A DNA stretch of 64,000 nucleotides from Hordeum vulgare subsp. vulgare (lineage: Eukaryota; Streptophyta; Magnoliopsida; Poales; Poaceae): contig NC_058521.1 of assembly GCF_904849725.1 (NCBI RefSeq), forward strand, positions 100,364,244 through 100,428,243, read 5' to 3'. The notes under the pieces are model-generated. The model made no database searches and was not told the DNA's origin. It saw nothing but the letters and a program-made list of their open reading frames with translations. Shown piece by piece: positions 11,439 through 23,040 of this stretch. Positions within the stretch are counted from its first letter, which is position 1, and every line of letters begins with the position of its first letter. The position numbers were made by a program, and so were the translations under genes.

Positions 11439-12953
11439 TGATACGTCCATTTTGCATCATGCTTTTATGTTGATATTTATCACTTTATGGGCTGTTATTA
11501 CACTGTACGTTACAATACTTATGCCTTTTCTCTCTTATTTTATAAGGTTTATATGAAGAGGGAGAATGTCGGCAGCTGGAATTCTAGTCTGAAAAAGGAG
11601 CAAGTTTGAGATACCTATTCTACGCAACTCCAAAAGCCGTGAAAATCAACGAGGAATTATTTTGGATTTTATAAAAAATACTGGGCGGAAGAAGTACTGG
11701 AGGGGAGCCGCCAGGGGGCCACAAGCCTGCCAGGCACAGCCTACCCCCCTCGCCGCGCCTGGGTGGCTTGTGGGCCCCCTGTTGCCCCTCTGGCTCCCAT
11801 CTTTTTCTATAAGGAGGGTTTCGTTCCAGAAAAAATTAGGAGGATGCTTTCGGGAGGAATCGCCCCCGCCACGAGGCGGAACTTGAGCAGAACCAATCTA
11901 GAGCTCTGGCATGGCCGTCCTGCTGGGGAAACTTCCCTCCCGGAGGGGGAAATCATCGCCATCATCATCACGAACACTACTCTGATCTGAGGGGACTCGT
12001 CACCATCAACATCTTCATCGGCACCATCTCATCTCCAAACTCTAGTTCATCTCTTGTAACCAATCTCCATCTCTCGACTCCGATTGGTACTTGTAAGGTT
12101 GCTAGTAGTGTTAATTACTCTTTGTAGTTGATGCTAGTTGGATTACTCGGTGGAAGATCATATGTTCAGATCTCTAATGCTATTCAATACCTCTCTAGTC
12201 ATGAACATAATTATGCTTTGTGAGTAGTCACTTTTGTTCCTGAGGACATGGGATAAGTCTTGCTATAAGTAGTCATGTGAATTTGGTATTCGTTCGATAT
12301 TTTGATGCGTTCTATGTTGTCTTTCCTCTAGTTGTGTTAGGTGAACATCGACTACATAACACTTCAGCATTATTTGGGCCTAGAGGAAGGCATTGGGAAG
12401 TAATAAGTAGATGATGGGTTGCTAGAGTTACAGAAGCTTAAACCCTTGTTTATGCGTTGCTTCGTAAGGGGCTGATTTGGATCCACTAGTTTAATGCTAT
12501 GGTTAGACTTTGTCTTAATTCTTCTTTCGTAGTTGCGGATGCTTGCGAAGGGGTTAATCGTAAGTGGGATTTTTGTCCAAGAAGGGAAGCAGCCAAGCAC
12601 CGGTCCACCCACATATCAAACTATCAAAGTAGCGAACGCGAATCATATGAACATGATGAAAACTAGCTTGACAAAAATTCCCATGTCTCCTCGGGAGCAC
12701 TTTACCTCATATAAGAGTTTGTCCAGGCTTGTCCCTTAGTAAAAAAAGGGATTGGGCCACTTTGCTGCACCTTTGTTACTTTCTACTTGCTACGAATCAT
12801 CTTATGACACAACTATTTGTTACCGATAATTTCAGTGCTTGCAGAGAATACCTTGCTGAAAACCACTTGTCAGTTCCTTCTGCTCCTCGTCGGGTTCGAC
12901 ACTCTTACTTATAGAAAGGACTACGATCGATCCCCTACACTTTTGGGTCATCA
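11439..12953 (+). repeat. 3' LTR of the Athila element
   Basis: It is 1515 bp, starting TGATACGTCC and ending GGGTCATCA like the left copy. A TATA-like CTATAAGG lies near 11807. Differences from the left LTR are spread along its length. Confidence 0.95.
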
Positions 12954-12958
12954 GCCGC
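12954..12958. repeat. Target site duplication GCCGC, right copy
   Basis: Identical to 2706-2710 and directly adjacent to the end of the right LTR. Confidence 0.93.
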
Positions 12959-13266
12959 CCCCGGGGAGCCGATGGACTGTCACCCCGTGCCAGGCGCTGT
13001 GAGAAGCTGCACCACCAGAGTGTGTGGGTGGCCGTCTTCGCCCTGGTATGCATCTTGCAAGGCGCATCGAGCATCTTCTTGAAGGTGAGCTTGGGCTGCC
13101 AAGTGTTCTTACCGGTCAGCTGTCGCTGAGCGCCAGCTTGAGTAGCCGACTGCTCTTCCTCCACGTTGCCACCTGCTTGCTTCCAAGTCGCGGGTCAAGT
13201 TGTTCCGCCTTGCGCTTGTTGTTTTGTCTGCCTCGATTGTCGCCAGCCGGCTTGGCAGTAGCCAAC
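12959..13266 (-). pseudogene. gag: Gag C-terminal region of Tat-type gypsy element H
   Basis: On the minus strand, two frames (within 12832-13164 and 13116-13331) give a basic linker with RGRQNNKRKAEQLDPRLGSK, then TGKNTWQPKLTFKKMLDAPCKMHT and a LWWCSFSQRLARGDS block, which is the gag tail of Tat-type elements. A frameshift lies near 13150. The sequence continues directly into 2705 once the Athila element and one GCCGC copy are removed. The upstream part of gag is cut off at 13266 by the LTR of element G. Confidence 0.8.
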
Positions 13267-16200
13267 TGTGGGGACCCCGACTTACAAGTCGAGACCGTCG
13301 AATGGTCGTGCTCAGTGATCCCAGAGATCAATGCTCACTGAATACACAGATACTGAATAATAAGAGTCTTACATCCGAGTATCGAATTATTACATCACAT
13401 GACCGAAGGGTCAAGTTCACAAGGTTGGGCCTAAGGCCAAATCATACTGATACAACTAATAGCGGAAATCATAGGGGCTAAGTGGGTGCCCGTGCCATCA
13501 AGCCTACACCATCAGGCATTCTGACTCGGAAGCGTCCTAGTTCGCAGGGGCGTCTTCGAAGACGTACTCATCTCCACACTCCGGTCCTTCCATGTCTGGT
13601 CAATAATATAACCAGTGGCAAGCCAATGAGTACTTTTGAATGTACTCGCAAACAGCCCAAGATATGAACATTGAAAGTGAAGGATAAGAATAACATGCAT
13701 CTTTGGTGGAATGATCATGAATATGCATCAAGTTAAATAATTACTTTTGAAGAACAGGTTACAGATGTCAATATATCTGTCGAGGGCTAAACCATCCAGG
13801 TTCACCCTATAGGCCAAGTCACCAAACTTGGTCATATCATTACTTCCATAACAACACCTTTTTATCATCACTCACACACACTTTGTTTATGCGGAAACAA
13901 CTGGACGTAGTTTAAGCAGGATTACCCAACTGTCCTTGACCGTGGACATGGCTATTCGAATAGTATTACACTCTGCAGAGGTAGTACGCTGGACCCACGA
14001 GATCCGGGAAACTTCCGTGTCATCCATGACTCGCGGTATATAACATACCCAAGGTAAGTACCCGATCAATGCATTTCCCCTGACGATACTAGACAAAGAG
14101 GTCCACTCGATTGGTACCCAACCTAAATGTTGTACGTCTTACGAGCACCGACTCTGGATAGTATCAACCATGCGGGGACCAACGGTGTGCCTGGAAGTCA
14201 TAAAAATGGCATAGTCGTCTTACATAGCACGACCCCATCACGAGAGTAACCACAGATCACTCCCGCCACTAGTAATGTGGCTCTTTGCTAGCACCGACCA
14301 GAGTAATCAACATAACCCCGTCCCATAAGGGGTAACGTGGTCGTACTGGTAAGGTTGGGACGATCGACACCTCGTAAATCTAATCCCATTTCCGAAACCA
14401 TACTCACTCAAAATACCCGGTGCACCACTTCATCAAAACTGGCCACCTAACTCATCATCACCCTCGGGCATTAGTGGCACCCGACGGGATTTTCATAAAC
14501 TTTGGTTTATACCATCAACATGCTCATGCAATTTACTGTAGCATTACTTGTCAATATGATACTAGCATGATGCTCAAAAGGGGTAGGATCAAGCTCAATG
14601 CATGTGCTCTGGAGGAGCCATTGGTAACATCACATCAAATGATTTACCGGCACTTAAGATCATATGCAACGGAAATACTTGCTAATATAGCATGCAATTA
14701 TAACATATGGTTAGTCATGGTCAAAGGGCTGCTTGCCTTGGTCAGCTAGGTATCCGGGTTCTTCGAGGTCTTCCGCTTCGATTCCCTCGTCACACGGATT
14801 TTCTATCATCGTCAAAAGAATAAATAAGAAATAGTCACTCAAACAGCTCACAAAGTTATTTTAAAAAATTTCTTTATTACTGATAAATCTAAGTTGTTAT
14901 TTTGAAAAATATTTTCCTCTGTTTCCAATGAAGGAACATTTTTAAAATCAACCAAACAAAAGCAAAACTATTCCAATTTAGTCCTTTTTATTATTGCAAA
15001 CCAGAATAGTTGTTTGAAAAATTCATCTCAAGGTCTTATCAAATACTACATATTTTTAGAAGAATAAAAGTGGAAAAAATATATGTTTACACTTGTTAGT
15101 TGTTTGAAAACCAGAATACCCAGGCGCGCACGCCATCAGGTTTGAACCTGACGTGCAGGGCCCTACGGTCAGCGGCTGAGGGCAACGCAGGGGGGAGCTG
15201 GACCAAAGACAGGTGGGGCACACCTGTCGGGGTCGTCTCCTACCTCTTCCTAGAGAGGAGGAGGAGCACGCCCGCGAGGCTGCCGACGTTCTCAAGCCCC
15301 AACGAGGATAGAAATGGGCTCGGCATGACGTCGCCTACATGCTGGTGGTCAGAACAACATCGTAGAGGCAAGGGTTCACCGGCGACGAGGAGGCCACGGT
15401 GGCAGAGTTTCGGGAGGTGGCCGAGGAGGCACCTAGGGACAAGGAAATGCTCGGGGAAGTTGGGGGAAAGCTTCCTGAGGTCGAGGGGATCAGTTTGGTG
15501 GTCGAGGGACGAAGGAGCCGTCGTGTAGCCGTAGATCGACCGGAGCTCCAAGGCGGAGGGGCCTCGGTCGATCTCGAGCACCGGGGCTCTGCTGGTTTGC
15601 TGGGGTGGCTAGGGAGGTGCTAGTGATCGTGGTGAACCTATCTGAGGGGTGCAGGAGCGAGGGGGAGGGGGAGGGCTATAAATAGGCCCGCGACGGTGAG
15701 CCGATTCGGGAGCGCCGGTGGCTCACCGCGGCACGCATGGGGGTGCAGGGAGGAGCTGGGGTCGAAACCACGGTCTCAGAACATGGTTTGAACTGCCAGA
15801 ACCATCTGCAACAGAGGGAGAGAGAGAGGAGTCGAGCATCCGTGGCCTCGCAACCTTGGTCGGTTCTGGTGCGCACGGGCTCGCGTCGCACAAGCTCTAG
15901 TGCGGGAGAGGACGGGACCTGATGGTTGCTCGACGCAGAGGGGTTGTCGGGGAAGATGTTGGACACCTCGGGGGAGGCTGGAACTGGCCGAGAGCGTCGC
16001 TCGTGCCTCAGTGGCTTCCTATAGCGCGCCCAGAGCGCAGTTTTCGCATGCCACGACATGCTGGTTCGCTCTGAGGCACTATGGACGTGTCTAGCATATC
16101 CTGGCACTGGCTGGGAGTGAGGCTAGCCATTTGGATCTCGTGGGAGCTTCGGCTGGTCAAGGGAGACAAGAAATACTAGTGCTGTCAGCCTTGAACTGAA

Positions 16201-17323
16201 GCTTAGATTGGGGTTTTGGCATTTCCACTTTGAACTATTGAGGGGTCAGTTGACTGGGGTTGGGCATTGATACTGGCCACTTAATCTATTAGTTTGTAGC
16301 AAAGGGGTTGGGTCTAGCTGTGTCTAAGAGGGCTTATTCCCATCAGGCAGAAGGTGCTCGACAGTGGTTTGAGGGGGTTGCACCCCACAACTGGTGTTGC
16401 AACTTAACAGGTTTGGGTTTGGTGGTAAAACATGGGGTTTCACCAAGTTTGAGCTCCATTGGACAACTTTAGCTTTGTAAACTTGAAGACACCACTATTT
16501 GGCCACAACTGTCCCTTCCGAACAGAGTGTAGGCAAACTAAGTCCCACAAATCCCATCTTTGGTGTGGAACCCTTATTTGAGGTATTGGCATCTCCTGCA
16601 AAGTTTCAGCATCATAGGACAAACTTTGCTATGTAGAGTTGCTCTAACTCCAATCTAGACACAAGGGGTTTTTGGGTTACTTGGGGTCCTTAATCACCTT
16701 GGATCCAAGTGATAGTTTATGTAGGCACCAAATATGGCTTAGGGATACCACTGGAATTTTCTAGGATTTTATTGAGAATATTTCCTTTGGAAATATTTCA
16801 AAAGGTCAAAACAGACAGAAATGGTTTTCAGGGTTTTACTCAAATAATTATAATAAAAATAGGGGTTTAAAATACTATGTATGGAAAATATATGTCCTTT
16901 TGATCATCTCCAAATTTAATCAGATTTTTCCAAGGAAGAAAAGTATTTTTCCATGTAGGAATACCAATTCTGCCCAAAAAAATGGACATGTAATTTAATT
17001 AAGAAACAAATTCTAAAAATAATTATTTTTGTGGTTTTGAAATACTAAAATAAGTTAAAATCAGATCACCAACTTTGGGTAGAAACCAATCTTGCCATCA
17101 AGGGCAAGTAGTGCATCTCAAGGTAGGGTTTTACCCTCATCTGAAACAAGAAGAAGGTTTTGAAAATAATTCAATATTGTGAAATGGGGTTTTATAATCA
17201 CATGATCACCACACAAGTCATTCAATGACAAACATGGCACTCACATCATTAGTTTTGCAAAAAGTTTTAACAAGCTCAGATTTTTGCATTACACGAAAGT
17301 GGTAGTAAAAACGGGGTGTGACA
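13267..17323 (-). repeat. 3' LTR of chromovirus G (Tekay/Del type), 4.06 kb
   Basis: On the minus strand it starts TGTCACACCCCGTTTTTAC (from 17323) and ends GGGGTCCCCACA (at 13267), a TG...CA pair. It sits 3' of the integrase and chromodomain of G. The middle (about 15100-16100) is GC-rich, and near 15675 a near-palindrome GGGCTATAAATAGGCCC gives a TATA-like site readable on either strand. Several 60-143-codon frames inside it show no protein similarity I recognise and are not annotated. The matching 5' LTR is absent, so the length cannot be confirmed by pairing. Confidence 0.8.
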
Positions 17324-17395
17324 GACCTATCACCCTTACTAGAATCTCGTCCCGAGATTCCTAAGCTAGGTGCTAAAAAGGTCTGGAAACTCAGA

Positions 17396-18140
17396 TCAGA
17401 GATAGTCTTCATGCTCCCATGTTGCTTCGGCTTTGGTGTGGTTGCTCCACTGAACCTTGAAATACTTGATGGTGTGGCTTCTGGTGCAACGCTCAGCTTC
17501 ATCCAGAATGCGGATCGGCTTCTCGCGGTAGGTGAGATCCGGCTGAAGGTCGATAGCCTGATGGTCAATGTCCTTGTAAAGATCAGAACAGTTTGCCCCT
17601 TGAATACACTTCCGGAGTTGTGATACGTGGAATACGTGAAGTTCCAGGGGTAGCTCCAACTGATAAGCAACTTCTCCACGCCCTGCCGTGATCTTAAAAG
17701 GTCCAATGAACCTTGGAGCAAGTTTCCTCTTAACATGGAAGCGCTTGGTTCCCTTGAGAGGTGTGACACGGAGGTACACCTGGTCTCCGGGAATGAACTC
17801 CACATCCCTGCTGCGAGAATCTGCATAGTTCTTTTGTCGCGACTTGGATGCCTTTAGATTTTCTCGGACAAGTTGGACCTTCTCTTCTGCCTTGTGCAAA
17901 ACTTCTGGCCCGAAAATCAGCCCTTCACCGGTTTCGAACCAGTTGAGCAGGGTGCGACACTTCCATCCGTACAATACTTCCAATGGGGCCATTTGGAGAT
18001 TGGAGTTGTCGTTGATGCTCAGCCTTGACCCGCTGGCACAGGTCGCACTTGGCAACATAGGACGCTATTTCCCTCTTCATGCCATGCCACCAAAATCTTT
18101 CTTCGAGATCTTGTTATATCTTGGTACCACCAGGGTGAAT
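17396..18140 (-). pseudogene. pol: Chromovirus integrase with chromodomain; catalytic core deleted
   Basis: Reading down from about 18140, the N-terminal zinc-finger end is present (FWWHGMKREIASYVAKCDLC, then QRVKAEHQR). Near 18010 it jumps straight to the late core segment QMAPLEVLYGWKCRTLLNW and on through the C-terminal domain (PGDQVYLRVTPLKGTKRF, LAPRFIGPFKI, HVFHVSQLRKC). The intervening core with the D,D-35-E residues is missing, so the integrase cannot be active. The last 45 codons form a chromodomain (IKYFKVQWSNHTKAEATWEH), which in chromoviruses binds modified histones and steers insertion. A TGA at 17396-17398 ends the frame shortly after ATWEHEDYL. Confidence 0.9.
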
Positions 18141-18251
18141 AGAGTAGGGTGTATCATGTTCTTCCTGTAGGATCAATTCCTTGAGTTCAGCTTTGTAGGG
18201 TACACATAAACGTTTCCCAAACCACACTACTCCTTGTTCATCCACTGAGAA

Positions 18252-19217
18252 TCATGGGGCCTTGCCTTCTTGAATCTTCTTCTTGATGCCTTCGATGCTC
18301 TTATGACCCTTCGGGGCCTCCTTGATATCATCAACTAGCGTCAGTTTGACTTCGAGGTTGGCTAGGAATCCTGATTCTACTAGCTCCAAACCGAAGTTTT
18401 CCACTTCCTTGTACAAGGGAGGTTGCCTTTCCTTGATCATGACGTTCAAGGTTCTCGTCTTCCGGCTTAAGGCATTAGCCACCACATTGGCTTTACCGAG
18501 GTGATATTGAATGCTGAGGTCGTAGTCTTTGATTAACTCCAACCATCTTCGTTGCCTCGTATTCAATTCTCTTTGGGTGAATATATACTTCAGACTTTTG
18601 TGGTCAGTGTACATTTCACATCGTTTCCCCAGAAGGTAATGTCGCCATGTCTTGAGGGCATGCACTACTGCTGCCAACTCGAGATCATGGGTGGCGTAAT
18701 TCTCCTCATGCGGGCGTAGTTGTCGTGACAGATACGCCACAACTCTGCCATCCTGCATTAGAACCCCACTCAGCCTGGTCCTGGAGGCATCACAATATAT
18801 CACAAACTCCTTGCTGATATCTGGCATGGCCAATACCGGGGTGGTAGTTAATCTCTTCTTCAATTCTTGGAAGCTTGCTTCACACTTCAGCGTCCACCCG
18901 AACTTCTTGCCTTTCTTCAAGAGATGAGTCATAGGTCGAGCGATGGAGGAGAATCTTTGCCAGTACTAACCTCAAGTGTTGGTGCTCTCGAAGCTTTTCC
19001 AGTACTAACCTCAAGTGTTCTTCATGTTATTCTTCAGACTTGGAAAAGATTAATATGTCATCAATGAATACGACGACAAACTTGTCCAGGTATTCCATGA
19101 AGACCTTGTTCATGAGGTACATAAATTAAGCTGGGGCATTAGTCAATCCAAAAGACATGACAGTGCATTGTACAGACCGTACCGGGTCACGAACGCAGTC
19201 TTGGGTATGTCTTCGGG
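18252..19217 (-). pseudogene. pol: Chromovirus RT (C-terminal part) and RNase H
   Basis: The open stretch 18252-18932 holds the RT connection and RNase [21 protein letters not shown] (first catalytic Asp), [19 protein letters not shown] (catalytic Glu), [14 protein letters not shown] (Asp) and [14 protein letters not shown]. Sequence from 18940 to 19217 still encodes RT palm and thumb pieces in other frames ([13 protein letters not shown] near 19050-19075), but with stops and frameshifts. A 20-bp direct repeat CAGTACTAACCTCAAGTGTT (18961-18980 and 19000-19019) disrupts this part. RT and RNase H would make element cDNA. Confidence 0.88.
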
Positions 19218-20700
19218 TCAGATCTTCAATTGGTAATATCCAGATCGGAGATCGATCTTGGAGAATACCTTATCTCCATATAACTGATCAAACAAGTCTT
19301 CAATATTGGGGAGTGGATACTTGTTCTTGATCGTGACCTCATTGAGAGAACGGTAATCAACGAAGAGTCTGATGCTTACATCCTTCTTGGACACAAAAAG
19401 AACAGGTGATCCCCAAGGTGACGCACTTGGACGAATAAACCCTTTCCTGAGTTGCTCATCCAGCTGCTTCTTCAACTTTGCTAGCTCTTTGGATCCCATA
19501 CCGTAAGGCTTCTTATAGATAGGCCTTGATCCGGGCATGAGCTCAATGATGAACTCGATGTCTCGGTCAGGAGGCATTCCCGGTAGCTCATCAGGAAAGA
19601 CGTCCGGGTACTCACAGACTATTGGCACTCGATCGAGTTCTACCTCTGACAGGCTGTTAACCCGTGGTACTCGAGCGGGTACTGGCTCAGAGACATACTT
19701 GACTTTGACCCCTTGGTCGTTTGTCATGGTAATGGACATGTTGGCACAGTCCAAGATGCTTTGATGCTTGGCCAACCAATCCATGCCAAAAATTACTTCT
19801 AGGCCTTGCGACTTAAGCACAATGAGATCGGCTGAGAAGCTCGTCCCATTGATAACTATCCCGACCTTCCTACATCCTAGGTTGGTCCTCAATACTGCTC
19901 CTGGGGTTTGAATTGCCATTTGCCCGCGAAGCAGGGTAGGTTTTAGACCACATTTTTTCGTAAATCTTTGTGTAACAAAAGAATGCAAAGCACCACAATC
20001 AAACAATACTCTTGCTGGGGTAGAGTTGACGAGGAACATACCCAGAATACAGTCCGGGTCTTCCTGTGCCTCTTCTGTGGAAATATGATTAATCCGCCCC
20101 TTGTTGCGATACTGCTGATTATGGGGAGCCTGATTCTTGTCTGGTGCTCCTTGGCCTTGATTTGGAGCATTGGGGCGCGGTGCGTCAGGCTTCTTATTGG
20201 GACACTGCTTGGAATAGTGCCATGTTTGTCCACATCCAAAACAGGTAACTTGTGCTGGAAGATTGGTCTTGACTCCACTTTTGTTTGGTGGATTGATTGT
20301 TGGCTTGGTGTTGACTTGCTGCTGAGGCTGGTAGTTCTGGCGAAATGTTGGATACTTGTACTGCTGCTGCTGATAATTGGGTCTTGCTGGAGCTGACTGC
20401 CATGGGCGTGGCTTCGGGTTACTCGGTCCTCCACTACCCATTAGCTTGCGCTTAAGGGTGTCATCCATAGCACGACGCTTGTCTTCCAACATAAGGGCCT
20501 TATTAACCAGATCGCTGAAGGTCTGGCATTCACAATCAACCAGCTGATACTGGAGTGACTGCTGCAGTCCTTCCATAAAGCATTCCACTTTGGCGGCCTT
20601 AGTGTTGACGTCTTCAGGTGCGTATCTTGACAGGAGGTTCAATTTCTGTAAATACTCCTTAACGGATCCACTGCCTTGCCTTAAGGCATGGAATTCCGGT
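19218..20700 (-). pseudogene. pol: Chromovirus gag C-terminus, zinc knuckle, protease and RT N-terminus
   Basis: A 474-codon open stretch (19218-20642). Domains in order: end of capsid ([21 protein letters not shown]), a glutamine-rich linker, a CCHC zinc knuckle ([14 protein letters not shown], near 20210-20250) for RNA binding, an aspartic protease ([16 protein letters not shown] in place of DTGA or DSGA), then RT from [20 protein letters not shown] through [19 protein letters not shown] and [12 protein letters not shown]. The frame is unbroken across gag, protease and RT, as is usual for chromoviruses. It is lost at 19218, within the RT palm. Confidence 0.92.
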
Positions 20701-21104
20701 TCTTAATGGTCATCATTCCAGGGGGAATGTGAGCAACACGGAATCCATCTTTGAACATAGCCCAAGTGATGACTTACCCTGCTCGCATGATCTGAAATCC
20801 ATCCCACCAAGCTCTGGCCGTGCCACCGAGACAGTGAGAATCATAGAGGACCTTCTCATGATCATCAGTGCATTTGACCAGCGCGAGGAGGTCTTCGATA
20901 GTACAAAACCAGTCATCGCCATCCAATGGTTCAGTTGTCTCCGTGAATATGGGTGGCGTAGTTTGCATGAACTCGGAGTGAGTAGAGCGACCATTGCCAT
21001 TCCCGTTCTGCGGCGGGTTGTTCACCAAGGTTTGAGCCAGCTGCTGAATAGCGGCATTGTTGGCTTGACGTTCCTCTCGAGGAGCTTGAAGGAACTGAGC
21101 CATA
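20701..21104 (-). pseudogene. gag: Chromovirus gag N-terminal part
   Basis: The open stretch 20774-21103 encodes FMQTTPPIFTETTEPLDGDD and a WFCTIEDLLALVKCTDDHEK block, the matrix/capsid start of Tekay-type gag, ending in ARAWWDGFQ. A frameshift near 20770 separates it from the next block. The apparent first codons (MAQFLQ) lie at the junction with element A, so the true N-terminus is missing. Confidence 0.82.
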
Positions 21105-21117
21105 GAACTGAGCCATA
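21092..21117. repeat. 13-bp perfect tandem repeat at the gypsy/copia junction
   Basis: GAACTGAGCCATA occurs twice head to tail (21092-21104 and 21105-21117), exactly where minus-strand gypsy gag ends and minus-strand copia RT begins. This looks like a scar of end joining or template slippage between two truncated elements. Confidence 0.85.
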
Positions 21118-22128
21118 GAGCTTAACATAGGCAGGCACCCTTTCTTGGACTGTTCCATTTTGAGCTTCTTAAAAACTTTATCAAGGTATGTTCTATGTGA
21201 AAGTTCTATCACGCGTCTTGATCTATCTCTATAGATCTTGATGCCCAATATGTAAGCAGCTTCTCATAGGTCCTTCATTGAAAAACTTTATTCAAGTAAT
21301 CTGTTATGCTTCCCAAAAGTTATATATCATTTCCAATCAGCAACATGTCATCCACATATAATATTAGATATTGTATATAGCTTGCACTCAGTTTCGTGTA
21401 AATACAAGCTTCTCCATAAACTTGTATAAACACAAATTCCTTGATCACGTCATCAAAGCGCTGATTCCAACTCTGAGATGCTTGCACCAGTCCATAAATG
21501 GATCGCTGGAGTTTGCATACTTTGTCAGCATTCTCTGGATCAACAAAACCTTCCGGTTGCATCATATACAACTCTTCCTTAAGGAAACCGTTAAGGAACG
21601 CTGTTTTGACATCCATATGCAAAATTTCATAATCAAAAAACTCAGCAATTGCTAACATCTTTCTGACGGACTTAAGCATCGCTAAGGGTGAGAAAGTCTC
21701 ATCGTAGTCAACTCCTTGAACTTGTGGAAAACCCTTTGCCACAAGTCCAGCCTTGTAGACAGTGATATTACCGTCCATGTCCGTCTTCTTCTTAAAGATC
21801 CATTATTCTGAATATCCTTTTGCCCTTCAGGTAATACTTCCAAAGTCCATACTTTGTTTTCATACATGGATCCTATCTCGGATTTCATGGCCTCTAACCA
21901 TTTGTTGGAATCCGGGCACACCATTGCTTCTCCATAGCTCGTAGGTTCATCGTTGTATAACAACATGATTTATAACACATGGTTGTCGTACCACTCAAGA
22001 GAAGTACATGCCCTTGACGACCTACGAGGTCCGATAGCAACTTCATTTGAAGTTTCATGATCATGATCATCTTCTTCCTCTTCAACCATCGTAGGTTCCA
22101 CAGAAACATCTTTCTGTGTTGTGCTACT
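21118..22128 (-). pseudogene. pol: Ty1/copia reverse transcriptase (element A)
   Basis: Open pieces: 21682-21966 (PTSYGEAMVCPDSNKWLEAMKS, the start of the copia RT domain), 21320-21778 (YKAGLVAKGFPQVQGVDYDETF, DVKTAFLNGFLKEELYMMQP, VCKLQRSIYGLVQASQSWN and the catalytic LYVDDMLLIGNDI), and the part of 20931-21248 that reads MGIKIYRDRSRRVIELSH and YLDKVFKKLKME. Frameshifts near 21290 and 21790 split them. The gene stops at 21118 in the RT thumb, where chromovirus gag begins; RNase H is lost. Confidence 0.92.
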
Positions 22129-23040
22129 CTATGGTTGAAGGAGAGGTTCTATAACCTTATCAAGTTCTATCGTCCTCCCACTCAATTCTTTTAAGAGAAA
22201 ATCTTTTTCAAGAAATGCTCTGTATTTAGTGACAAACACTTTGCCTTCGGATCTCAGATAAAAGGTGTACCCAACTTTCTCTTTTGGGTATCCTATGAAG
22301 GCGCACTTTTGCGCTTTGGGTTCCAGCTTTTCACGCTTAAGCTTTTTGACATAAGCATCACATCCCCAAACTTTAAGAAACGACAACTTTGGCTCCTTAC
22401 CATACAATAATTCACATGGTGTTGTTTCGAAGGATTTTGATGGTGCCCTATTTAATGTGATTGCAGTTGTCTCTAATGCATAGCCCCAAATCGATAACGG
22501 CAAATCGCAAAGAGGCACCATAGAACGCACCATATCTCATAAAGTACGATTACGATGTTCGGACACACCATTACGATGTGGTGTTCGAGGCGGTGTCAAC
22601 TGTGAAACAATTCCATGTTGTGTTAAGTGAGTACCAAATTTATAACTCAGATACTCACCTCCTCGATCGTATCGTAGGAACTTGATCTTTTTGTTATAAT
22701 GATTTTCAACTTCACTCTAAAATTGCTTGAACTTTTCAAACGTTTCAGACTTGTGCTTCATTAAGTAAATATAACCATATCTACTCAAATCATGTGTGAA
22801 GCTGAGAAAATAATGATAACGATCGCGTGCCTCTATGCTCATTGGTCCACACACATCAGTATGTATGATCTCCAAAAAGTCACTTGCCTGCTCCATTGTT
22901 CCGGAGAACGAAGTCTTAGTCATCTTGCCCATGAGGGATGGTTGACATGTGTCAACTGATTCAAAATCAAGTGACTCCAAAAGTCCATCAACATGGAGTT
23001 TCTTCATGCGTTTTATACCAATATGACCTAAGCGGCAGTG
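22129..23040 (-). pseudogene. pol: Ty1/copia integrase (element A)
   Basis: The minus strand encodes the zinc-finger end and core. The frame 22717-23007 has KKLHVDGLLESLDFESVDTC, then the first catalytic Asp in IHTDVCGPMSIEARDRYHYF. Homology continues in other frames (about 22530-22716) over the second Asp and the Glu. The frame 22129-22533 then has the end of the core and the C-terminal domain (WGYALETTAITLNRAPSK, PCELLYGKEPKLSFLKVWGC, KAQKCAFIGYPKEKVGYTFY). At least two frame changes and several stops are present. Integrase inserts element cDNA into the genome. Confidence 0.9.

Larger units (their letters stand above)
2711..12953 (+). mobile_element. Full-length Athila-type Ty3/gypsy retrotransposon (10.2 kb)
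   Basis: The element has two LTRs of about 1.5 kb in direct orientation, a primer binding site, gag, protease, RT, RNase H and integrase in gypsy order on the plus strand, a long 3' non-coding region with one open frame, a polypurine tract and a perfect 5-bp target duplication. The LTR start and the protein motifs resemble the Triticeae Athila families (Sabrina/Fatima/WHAM group). Every coding block has stops or frameshifts, so this copy is not autonomous. By eye the first 600 bp of the LTRs differ by roughly 8%, mostly transitions, so the insertion is not recent. It interrupts element H. Confidence 0.95.
13267..21104 (-). mobile_element. Truncated Ty3/gypsy chromovirus G
   Basis: A minus-strand element with gag, zinc knuckle, protease, RT, RNase H, partial integrase with chromodomain, and one LTR. 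Its 5' LTR, primer site and leader are missing: the gag start touches Ty1/copia sequence at a 13-bp tandem repeat (21092-21117). It probably inserted into gag of element H, with left flank CCAAC at 13262-13266; the matching right flank is lost. Confidence 0.88.

Noticed and set aside
15100..16107. Several frames of 60-143 codons within the G LTR
   Set aside because: They lie in a GC-rich LTR block, overlap one another on both strands and show no recognisable domain.
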